From assembly GCA_021796155.1 (NCBI GenBank), contig JAJYOO010000214.1:1-5250 (forward strand): a DNA stretch of 5,250 nt, given 5' to 3'. Under the pieces are notes generated by a model. That model did not search any database. It had not been told where the DNA came from and saw only the letters and a list, made by a program, of their open reading frames with translations. Positions within the stretch are counted from its first letter, which is position 1. The number at the start of each line of letters is the position of its first letter. Shown in pieces: positions 1-5,219 of this stretch. Made by a program: the position numbers and the translations under genes. This stretch comes from Chloroflexota bacterium. Its GTDB lineage: Bacteria > Chloroflexota > Anaerolineae > Anaerolineales > Villigracilaceae.

Positions 1-343
1 CCGCCGAAGCCTGCTCGCTGAACCCCGCAAGGATCACCAACACTCCTGCGACGTTGCCTTTATACAACGCGTTCATTGCATCTGCATCGCTCATGTTTTC
101 AACGCGCATGGCATCTGACGATTCCAACCGTGAGACAAGCGACTTGTTCAACACCGCTTCAGGTTCAGGGTTGACAATTGCCAGCGGGATACGATAATCC
201 GCGTTCGCGCCACCGCCGACATTTCGATATGCAAATCCCATAAAGAACGTGAATGCGATCGGCATGACAACGAGAAACAATAACGAACGTTTATCGCGGA
301 ACATCTGTGAAAGATCTTTGAGGGCTAAATCAAAAATTCTCAT
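1..343 (-). CDS. ABC-2 type exporter permease, second subunit (partial, N-terminal 114 residues)
   Basis: My own translation of the minus strand from the ATG at 343 stays open to the window edge, giving 114 codons; the rest of the gene lies outside. The product starts MRIFDLALKDLSQMFRDKRS and has one hydrophobic segment at about residues 20-37. A polar stretch follows, with the IPLAIVNPE-type beta-strand that opens the large extracytoplasmic domain of ABC2_membrane_3 permeases. The N-terminus closely resembles that of the permease just upstream (MKILDIAFKDLTRSFRSAFA), so the two are paralogues and probably form a heterodimeric membrane pore. A GGAGA ribosome site at 351-355, 7 nt before the ATG, supports this start. 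An ATG at 348 is ruled out because its third codon is TGA. The gene starts 15 bp after the previous stop, so it is the third gene of the exporter operon. Family call is confident; substrate unknown. Confidence 0.85.
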   Translation of the reverse strand, partial: MRIFDLALKDLSQMFRDKRSLLFLVVMPIAFTFFMGFAYRNVGGGANADYRIPLAIVNPEPEAVLNKSLVSRLESSDAMRVENMSDADAMNALYKGNVAGVLVILAGFSEQASA

Positions 344-358
344 TTCATTATCTCCGAA

Positions 359-1639
359 TTACGCAAACCGCTTTCTAAACGCCACCGCGCCAATGACAAA
401 CATGACAATTCCCATGCCCGTCATCACCACAAACGGCAACAGCAAATCTCCAGCGGATTGTCCATTCATGACCATGCGCCAGGCTTTGAGCGCCCAGCCC
501 TGCGGGGTGAAATTGGCGATCATGTTGAATGCGGCGGGCATTGCGTTGGGAATATTGGCCGTGAACAATCCACCCAGCATTCCCAAAGTCGTCAAGCCAC
601 CGCCAAGGACGGGTCCGCCCTGCCGAGAGTTCTTGACAAAGGCAATCAGCAGCACGCTCAACCCTGTTGCCGCGATGACCTGGCCTGTCAATGCCAGCGC
701 GACACCGGCAGGCTCGCCCCAGTTGATTCCGAAAGCATAGTGACCTGCGACCATCAGCACCAATCCTTGCAGGATCACTGTGATGAACACGGCAACGAAC
801 TTGCCCGTAAGAATAGAGGCGCGGTCCGTGGGTGTCGTGAACAGGCGCGCCAATGTGCCTTCTTCATCTTCGCGCAAGATGGACATCATCGAGTACGCGC
901 CTGTGAAGAAAGCGAAGAAGATCATCTGCCCTGCCATCGTCAAACCCATCATTTTTTGGATTGGATTGGCAGCTTCAGTTTCACCTGCGGCTGGCGCGTC
1001 CATCACAAACGCAGCCTGGTCAGGATGGTGAAAGAGATTGCGCTGAAAGTCGGCATACCAGTTGGTATAATGCTCGATCCAGGTTGAGATTTGTGCCGGG
1101 TCGGTGGTGATGCCATTGGCCTGCTGGCGCTCCATGAAGGTCTCCAATGCAATCCCGCCGCCGGAGACTCCATCCACCATCATCGTGACCATGTTCTGCA
1201 CGACAGCCGGCCCGATGGATAACGTCGGGTCGCTGATGACCAACGCCTGCACATCCTTGGCGTCGCTGAGAAAATGTTCCGTGAAGTTCTGCGGGATGAT
1301 GACCGCAACGCCGATCTGCTGGTTATCCAAGGCGGCGCGTGCAGATTTTTCATCGGGGTAATCGCTGGCAGTGATCCAGGATTTCACGCTATCGTCAAAA
1401 AACATCGAACGGATGTTTTCACCAAGCGGCGCATCGAGCGGAGAATTGGCGGGTAAAACATCCAGATTGACAACACCTACTTTAACGGCGGGCATGCTTG
1501 AGGTCCCGTTTGAAGCGCCGCCGAAGGCGAAGAAGATCAAGCCCGTTAACATCAACGGTGCGACGACCATCATCCCGATCGCGAAGGCGCTGCGAAATGA
1601 ACGCGTCAAATCTTTGAAGGCGATATCCAGAATTTTCAT
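359..1639 (-). CDS. ABC-2 type exporter permease, first subunit
   Basis: This 426-residue membrane protein is the transmembrane subunit of an ABC exporter. One membrane segment lies at about 19-41, then a large extracytoplasmic domain (about 45-230), then five further segments at roughly 232-253, 280-303, 312-335, 344-362 and 400-421. This is the topology of ABC2_membrane_3 (YhhJ/YbhS/LnrM-like) permeases. After the second membrane segment, residues 253-280 read ILREDEEGTLARLFTTP and continue to GK, the conserved acidic and arginine-rich cytoplasmic stretch thought to couple these permeases to their ATPase. The ATG lies 1 bp after the ATPase stop, with GAGGGA (1645-1650) inside the end of the ATPase gene as ribosome site, so translation is probably coupled. 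The stretch at about 170-225, rich in His, Trp and Tyr, may be an insertion in the outer domain. Exporter membership is sure; the substrate is not. Confidence 0.93.
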   Translation of the reverse strand: MKILDIAFKDLTRSFRSAFAIGMMVVAPLMLTGLIFFAFGGASNGTSSMPAVKVGVVNLDVLPANSPLDAPLGENIRSMFFDDSVKSWITASDYPDEKSARAALDNQQIGVAVIIPQNFTEHFLSDAKDVQALVISDPTLSIGPAVVQNMVTMMVDGVSGGGIALETFMERQQANGITTDPAQISTWIEHYTNWYADFQRNLFHHPDQAAFVMDAPAAGETEAANPIQKMMGLTMAGQMIFFAFFTGAYSMMSILREDEEGTLARLFTTPTDRASILTGKFVAVFITVILQGLVLMVAGHYAFGINWGEPAGVALALTGQVIAATGLSVLLIAFVKNSRQGGPVLGGGLTTLGMLGGLFTANIPNAMPAAFNMIANFTPQGWALKAWRMVMNGQSAGDLLLPFVVMTGMGIVMFVIGAVAFRKRFA

Positions 1640-1640
1640 G

Positions 1641-2576
1641 TCAATCCCTCAGCGCACGGCCAGTCAGATGCAGGAACACGGTTTCAAGATTTGGCTCCTG
1701 AATATCAACGGACGTGATGCGTACATCGGCTTTGGATGCAGCATCGAAGAGGCGCGGCAAAACACGATTTGAATCATCAACCAATGCCGTGACCTTGCCA
1801 TCCAATGAATCGATTTTCGATACGCCCTCGGTTTTCTGCCATACGAAAAGAATTTTCTCGGCTTCAGTGTTGAGCGTAATATCGATGCGCGTTTGCTCTC
1901 CGACCATTTTGATCAACTCATCATGCGTGCCATGGGCGATGATTTTGCCTTTGTCCATGATGGCGATGTGATGCGAGAGTTCCGCGGCTTCCTCCATATA
2001 ATGCGTGGTGTAAAGCACGGTCATGCCTTGGCGATTAAGTTCTTTGACATTATCAAGAATGTGTCGGCGCGACTGTGGATCAATGCCGACAGTTGGCTCG
2101 TCCATGATGATGACCGCGGGCTTATGCAACAATGCCGCACCAATGTTGACGCGCCGCTTCATACCGCCCGAAAACTTGTCGACGCGATCCTTCTGGCGGT
2201 CAGCCAGCCCGATGACTTCCAGCACTTCATCCACGCGAGAGTTGAGCGCTCCTCCGCGCAAACCATACATCTTGCCCCAGAAGACCAAATTCTCGCGTGC
2301 TGAGAGATCGGGATATAGAGCAATGTCCTGTGGCACAACACCCAGACTTTTCTTCGCGGCTTCCGGCTCTTTCGTGACGGAATACCCCATGATGAACGCA
2401 TCACCACTGGTCGGCGCGAGCAGGCCAGAGAGCATCGAGATGGTTGTGCTTTTGCCCGCGCCGTTCGGCCCCAGCAGGCTCAATGCTTCACCAGAGTCCG
2501 CGTTGAAACTTGCATCCTGCACGGCTTGAAAATCGCCAAATGACTTCTTGAGATTCCTGACTTCGATTGCATTCAT
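1641..2576 (-). CDS. ABC transporter ATP-binding protein (ABC-2/DrrA-type exporter)
   Basis: This 311-residue cytoplasmic ATPase powers the exporter formed with the two downstream permeases. All nucleotide-binding motifs are intact: Walker A GPNGAGKST (36-44), Q-loop glutamine in VPQD (Q83), signature FSGGMKRR (135-142), Walker B VIIMDEPT (155-162, catalytic E160), D-loop GIDPQSR (164-170) and switch histidine in TTHYMEEA (H192). Residues about 215-305 form the C-terminal extension seen in DrrA, BcrA and LnrL-like ATPases (DUF4162 type), ending with the usual EPNLETVFLHLTGRAL. Length is normal. The ATG at 2576 follows AAAGGAGA (2581-2588) with a 4-nt gap, a strong ribosome site. It is the first gene of the leftward operon and faces the kinase gene across a shared control region. 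Drug or lipid export is inferred from family and context. Confidence 0.95.
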   Translation of the reverse strand: MNAIEVRNLKKSFGDFQAVQDASFNADSGEALSLLGPNGAGKSTTISMLSGLLAPTSGDAFIMGYSVTKEPEAAKKSLGVVPQDIALYPDLSARENLVFWGKMYGLRGGALNSRVDEVLEVIGLADRQKDRVDKFSGGMKRRVNIGAALLHKPAVIIMDEPTVGIDPQSRRHILDNVKELNRQGMTVLYTTHYMEEAAELSHHIAIMDKGKIIAHGTHDELIKMVGEQTRIDITLNTEAEKILFVWQKTEGVSKIDSLDGKVTALVDDSNRVLPRLFDAASKADVRITSVDIQEPNLETVFLHLTGRALRD

Positions 2577-2603
2577 AAATTCTCCTTTGTTTTATCTGCC
2601 ATT

Positions 2604-2609
2604 AGTATA
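2604..2609 (-). promoter_or_regulatory. Candidate -10 box (TATACT) of the exporter operon
   Basis: Read on the minus strand, TATACT lies 27 bp before the ATPase ATG. It would place the transcript start near 2597 and leave a leader of about 20 nt that still contains the AAAGGAGA ribosome site. The hexamer 17 bp upstream is TGGCAG (2627-2632), a poor -35 match. It is part of the repeated AATGGCAG/CTGCCATT motif, so an activator may replace the -35 contact. Confidence 0.45.
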
Positions 2610-2625
2610 TGCAACACAAATGACC

Positions 2626-2693
2626 GCTGCCATTGCTCCTTTGGGAAAATGGACACTGCCCTTTCGTACACTGTCCGCTCGGACAATGGCAGC
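2626..2693. repeat. Perfect 10-bp inverted repeat in the control region
   Basis: GCTGCCATTG at 2626-2635 is exactly complementary to CAATGGCAGC at 2684-2693, with 48 bp between the arms. Skipping C2636 adds three more pairs (TCC with GGA). The core CTGCCATT also occurs at 2596-2603, so the arms look like copies of one binding motif rather than only a hairpin. The left arm covers the -35 position of the exporter promoter. The right arm ends 6 bp before the kinase-side TATAAT. Confidence 0.6.
2672..2685. promoter_or_regulatory. Palindrome TGTCCG-CT-CGGACA, candidate operator
   Basis: The two 6-bp arms are perfectly complementary with a 2-bp centre. It sits 14 bp upstream of the TATAAT at 2700-2705, where a -35 element would be, and overlaps the right arm of the longer inverted repeat by two bases. 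Symmetry of this size suits a dimeric DNA-binding protein such as a LuxR-type regulator. The binding protein is inferred. Confidence 0.45.
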
Positions 2694-2699
2694 AGATTT

Positions 2700-2705
2700 T
2701 ATAAT
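2700..2705 (+). promoter_or_regulatory. Candidate -10 box (TATAAT) of the two-component operon
   Basis: A consensus TATAAT lies 20 bp before the ATG at 2725. A start about 7 nt downstream (near 2712) would give a leader of only about 13 nt, or 4 nt if the TTG at 2716 were used. No consensus -35 lies at 16-18 bp spacing. The 4-of-6 match CGGACA is only 14 bp away and belongs to the palindrome. Confidence 0.45.
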
Positions 2706-2724
2706 CGGATAGAATTTGAACGTC

Positions 2725-3909
2725 ATGCAAATGAAATCTTCCCCCAGGGTTGAACAGGATTATCGCATCTTCTTTGCGTTCATGACTTTTGTTATGGTCG
2801 GGATGTATATCTGGTCGCTCATCGCGCAACCAAACCTGCGAACATCCTGGCTGGTCATCCCGTTCACGCTGTTGCTTGCCATCCACATCGTCGCGCATTG
2901 GAACGCTAACCGCATCATTCAAAACCGCAGACGCGTGATCTGGTACATCCTCGGCCAGAGCGCGCTGGCTTTTGTGATCGTCAATTTATCTGGCAACATC
3001 GGCATGGTCTTTGCGCTTTACATGGCGTTGATCGGTGAAACCATTGGTTTTCTGGGCATCAACCGCTGGGGCATTCTTTCTGTTATTTTTTATCTCGCGC
3101 TTTCGCTCGCAAACTTCCTCTTATTTACCGCCAAGGAAGGAGTGTTTTTTTGGCTGCTCACTTCCATTCCCACCGTTATTTTCGTCAGCATGTACGTCAC
3201 TCTCTATACCCGCCAGGCGGAAGCGCGTGAACGGGCGCAAATGCTGGCTTCTGAACTTGAAACTGCCAATCGGCAATTATCCGAATATGCCGCGCAGGTC
3301 GAAGACCTTACCATCGCCAATGAACGTCAGCGCATGGCGCGCGAACTTCACGACACACTTTCGCAGGGTCTCGCGGGTCTCATCCTCCAACTCGAAGCCG
3401 CCGACGCGCATCTCGCCAACAACCGCTCTGAGAAGGCGCGCTCCATCGTCGCCAACGCCATGGGACAAGCCCGCGCAACACTTTCGGATGCGCGCCACGT
3501 GATTAACGACCTTCGTCAATCTTCTTTGGATGATCTGGACTCTGCCCTGCGTCTTGAGATTTCCCGTTTCACCGATGCGACCGGCATCCCCTGCATTTTC
3601 CACACGGATCAGACTCTGCCTTTGCCTGATCCCGTTAAAGAGACTGTTCTCCGCTCTGTGGCAGAAGCGCTCACCAACATCGTGCATCATGCCCAGGCAG
3701 GGAATGTGGCAGTGGATGTCAGAGTGAAAGACAAAAACCTGTCGGTCACGATACAAGATGACGGTCAGGGCTTTGACGCGTCTGCGATTCCAGCGGGCCA
3801 TTATGGCTTGCTGGGAATCCAAGAACGTGTCCGTTTGGTAAATGGTAGTTTTGAAATCCAAAGCGATAAAGATAAAGGCACTACGTTGAAAATCCAGATT
3901 CCGCTATGA
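2725..3909 (+). CDS. Membrane sensor histidine kinase, HisKA_3 (NarL-partner) class
   Basis: The kinase autophosphorylates on a histidine and passes the phosphate to the regulator encoded next to it. Counting from the ATG at 2725 (394 residues), about six membrane segments fill residues 15-161 with only short loops and no separate outer sensor domain. A probable coiled coil (162-197) leads to the dimerisation domain with ERQRMARELHDTLSQ. H209 is the phospho-acceptor, and the HDxxxQ pattern is known in this class for also dephosphorylating the regulator. The ATPase domain shows the N-box at N318, DDGQGFD (345-351), GLLGIQERV (361-369) and a final GTTLKI. The start is uncertain: TTG 2716, ATG 2725 and ATG 2731 are in frame and none has a clear ribosome site. 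The stop overlaps the regulator start (ATGA). Short loops suggest sensing within the membrane or through the exporter; this is inference. Confidence 0.93.
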   Translation: MQMKSSPRVEQDYRIFFAFMTFVMVGMYIWSLIAQPNLRTSWLVIPFTLLLAIHIVAHWNANRIIQNRRRVIWYILGQSALAFVIVNLSGNIGMVFALYMALIGETIGFLGINRWGILSVIFYLALSLANFLLFTAKEGVFFWLLTSIPTVIFVSMYVTLYTRQAEARERAQMLASELETANRQLSEYAAQVEDLTIANERQRMARELHDTLSQGLAGLILQLEAADAHLANNRSEKARSIVANAMGQARATLSDARHVINDLRQSSLDDLDSALRLEISRFTDATGIPCIFHTDQTLPLPDPVKETVLRSVAEALTNIVHHAQAGNVAVDVRVKDKNLSVTIQDDGQGFDASAIPAGHYGLLGIQERVRLVNGSFEIQSDKDKGTTLKIQIPL

Positions 3910-4550
3910 TAAAGATTCTCATCGCCGACGATCATCTCATCATCCGCCAGGGATTGCACTTGATTCTTGAAACCGAAACCGATTTCGAACTCGTGGGCGA
4001 AGCCTCTGATGGCGTTGAAGCGTTGACTTTCTGCAAAAAATTGAAGCCTGATGTTGTCCTGATGGATTTGCGTATGCCCAACATGGACGGCTTGACCGCC
4101 ATCGAAAAACTTCGCGTTGAACAGCCTAACATTGCAGTCGTTATTTTAACTACCTTTAATGAAGATGATCTCATGCTTCGCGGACTTCAGGCAGGCGCGC
4201 GCGGTTATTTATTGAAAGATACTGACCGCACCACCTTGTTCAACACCATCCGCGCAGCGGCGCGCGGCGAGACCCTGCTCAAACCGGAAACCATAGCGCG
4301 CGTCTTATCGCGCACAAATGTGCCTTTAACAAAAATTGAATCGACTGAACCTGTGAACCTGACAGAACGCGAACAGGAAGTGCTCGAAGCGGTTGCGCGC
4401 GGTGATCGCAGCAAAGAAATCGCCGCGCAGATCGGAATCTCCGAACGGACGGTCAAGGCTTATCTGGCAAGTATTTACGGCAAGCTGGGGGTCGATTCGC
4501 GCGCCGCGGCAATTGCAGTCGCCGCACAAAAAAGTTTATTGCCAAAATGA
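3906..4550 (+). CDS. LuxR/NarL-family response regulator
   Basis: This 214-residue regulator has a receiver domain (about 1-120) with the acidic pair D8-D9, phospho-acceptor D54 in VLMDLRMP, T82 in ILTTF, and K104 in YLLKD. A linker and a LuxR-type helix-turn-helix (about 152-206, LTEREQEVLEAV to RTVKAYLASIYGKLGV) follow. All phosphotransfer residues are present, so it should be a normal activatable transcription factor. The start ATG shares four bases with the kinase stop (ATGA) and has no clear ribosome site of its own, pointing to translational coupling. In the recognition region the usual TVKxH reads TVKAY, a tyrosine in place of the common histidine. Its likely target is the repeat-rich divergent region at 2577-2724, giving control of the exporter and possibly of its own operon; the target is inferred from position. 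Confidence 0.95.
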   Translation: MIKILIADDHLIIRQGLHLILETETDFELVGEASDGVEALTFCKKLKPDVVLMDLRMPNMDGLTAIEKLRVEQPNIAVVILTTFNEDDLMLRGLQAGARGYLLKDTDRTTLFNTIRAAARGETLLKPETIARVLSRTNVPLTKIESTEPVNLTEREQEVLEAVARGDRSKEIAAQIGISERTVKAYLASIYGKLGVDSRAAAIAVAAQKSLLPK

Positions 4551-4673
4551 TCGGGGACAAAATATAAATCTACGTCATTGCGAGTGACGGTCAAGTAGGC
4601 GGTGCGATGTGCTGCGCCTGGGCTGGCAAAAGGTGCCTTGAAACGGGAAATTTAAACTCACCAACCGCGTATG
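4551..4673. other. Gene-free stretch downstream of the regulator
   Basis: No coding signal, RNA gene or convincing terminator is visible. CGTCA (4573-4577) and TGACG (4585-4589) can pair around a 7-nt loop, and AGGCG (4597-4601) can pair with CGCCT (4615-4619). Neither is followed by a T-run, so neither looks like an intrinsic terminator. The first part belongs to a repeat that recurs at 5220. The remainder, 4601-4673, is unassigned. Confidence 0.5.
4574..4600 (+). repeat. TCATTGCGAG-type intergenic repeat, copy 1
   Basis: GTCATTGCGAG (4574-4584), a 4-nt gap, then GGTCAAGTAGGC (4589-4600). The same two blocks in the same order and orientation recur at 5220-5250 with a few substitutions and a 7-nt gap. 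The 5-bp hairpin CGTCA/TGACG spans its left half. I infer a dispersed intergenic repeat of the TCATTGCGAG kind found in many bacterial genomes; the family cannot be confirmed from one window. Confidence 0.5.
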
Positions 4674-4859
4674 TTATGAACTCGTGTTCGGGCCTCTGTT
4701 GTAATTGAAAGCCTCGTATGAAAGTGATTCGGTGAGATATATTCCGATTAGATTCTCTTTGAGGATAAGTACAGCCGCTGATGTAAAAAACTTCAAAATC
4801 TCATTTACATCGTTGAATGGTGTGGGTTTATCAATATGATAGTTGTTCTTATCTTCCAT
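4674..4859 (-). pseudogene. Fragment of an AadA-like nucleotidyltransferase (N-terminus only)
   Basis: From the ATG at 4859 the reading frame encodes 61 residues that match the N-terminus of aminoglycoside-adenylyltransferase-like nucleotidyltransferases of about 260 residues. KPTPFNDVNEIL (11-22) corresponds to the family's PTPYxDVNxxL. IGIYLTESLSYEAFNYNRG (38-56) corresponds to the GxYLTGSLSYGDFN strand and helix. The family match ends at NRG (about 4692), just where the catalytic Asp-x-Asp should come. An unrelated PNTSS tail and a stop follow. The nucleotide-binding Gly-Ser also reads Glu-Ser (E44; GAA, one change from GGA). Without these residues no transferase activity is expected. G+C over 4681-4860 is 37 percent by my count, well below its neighbours, suggesting transfer from an A+T-rich source. 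GAGGAAGA at 4871-4878 could serve as ribosome site, but at 11 nt it is far. It could instead be a small expressed peptide, which I think less likely. Confidence 0.6.
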
Positions 4860-5196
4860 ACTTCGCGCGATCTTCCTCGCACGGACACAATGCCCGCAGA
4901 TAATGCCAGTTGTAAATTCCATAATCGTGGCCGTCCTCCCAGACGATGGTCAGCGCATAGGAGCCGACGGCTTTGACATTGTTGATCCTCGTGGCCGGCG
5001 AATCTTCAAGCTGGATATTGAACACATCCGCGTCCGGCTCGGATTTCATGTTTTCGTGCCCGCCGCGGCAGGAGGCACACGGACAGGCCGCGCGCAACAA
5101 TCCAAACGGATAAACGCTGACGTGTCCATCGTTCCAGTTAATGATAAATTCGCGGGTCTTTTTGTTGGCTGTAATGCCAGTTGCTTTTTCGTTCAT
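4849..5196 (-). CDS. DUF971 / GBBH-like N-terminal zinc-domain protein
   Basis: This 115-residue protein is a stand-alone DUF971 (gamma-butyrobetaine hydroxylase-like N-terminal) domain. It has two similar halves, each with a W-x-DGH turn (WNDGH 21-25, WEDGH 86-90) and an LRAxCPC element (RAACPCASC 35-43, LRALCPC 100-106). In human gamma-butyrobetaine hydroxylase a C-x-C-x2-C set plus a later histidine binds structural zinc. Here C38, C40, C43 and H90 fit that pattern. The hydroxylase domain is absent. The domain also occurs fused to Mrp/HCF101-type iron-sulfur carrier proteins, so a part in iron-sulfur assembly is possible, but the function of single-domain forms is not settled. The ATG at 5196 has GGAGA (5203-5207) 6 nt upstream. 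Its last 11 bases overlap the start of the nucleotidyltransferase fragment. No link to the exporter system is apparent. Confidence 0.9.
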   Translation of the reverse strand: MNEKATGITANKKTREFIINWNDGHVSVYPFGLLRAACPCASCRGGHENMKSEPDADVFNIQLEDSPATRINNVKAVGSYALTIVWEDGHDYGIYNWHYLRALCPCEEDRAKYGR

Positions 5197-5219
5197 GTTG
5201 ATTCTCCAATAATATGAAT

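Larger units (their letters stand above)
2577..2724. promoter_or_regulatory. Divergent control region between exporter operon and two-component operon
   Basis: About 150 bp separate two operons that point away from each other. The region is dense in short repeats: CTGCCATT at 2596-2603 and 2627-2634 with an inverted copy at 2685-2692, ACACTG at 2653-2658 and 2668-2673, and a 14-bp palindrome at 2672-2685. Candidate -10 boxes face both ways. No good -35 box is visible on either side, which is common for activator-dependent promoters. The adjacent LuxR-type regulator is the obvious candidate to bind here; that is inference from position. Confidence 0.6.

Noticed and set aside
458..1087. Long open frame on the plus strand across the permease gene
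   Set aside because: It runs antisense to the clearly conserved permease, has no domain-like features, and arises from the codon bias of the opposite strand.
2602..2922. Minus-strand frame crossing the divergent control region
   Set aside because: It would overlap the kinase start and the repeat-rich region, and its residues look random (many charged residues, no motif, no ribosome site).
3277..3861. 194-codon minus-strand open frame
   Set aside because: It lies entirely within the kinase gene, whose HisKA_3 and ATPase motifs are unmistakable, and its own product shows no recognisable motif.
4573..4589. Intrinsic terminator after the regulator gene
   Set aside because: The stem is only 5 bp and no T-run follows; the element is better explained as part of the intergenic repeat.
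4597..4700. Integron attC site next to the nucleotidyltransferase fragment
   Set aside because: GTTCGGGC looks a little like a core site, but it breaks the GTTRRRY consensus, and no matching partner core or long imperfect palindrome is visible.
4843..5217. 124-codon plus-strand open frame at the right end
   Set aside because: It is antisense to the DUF971 gene, which has a clear domain match and a good ribosome site.
5200..5219. Promoter for the DUF971 gene from TATTAT near 5210
   Set aside because: It would place the transcript start on the ribosome site itself and no -35 box is present; the true promoter is probably further upstream, outside the window.
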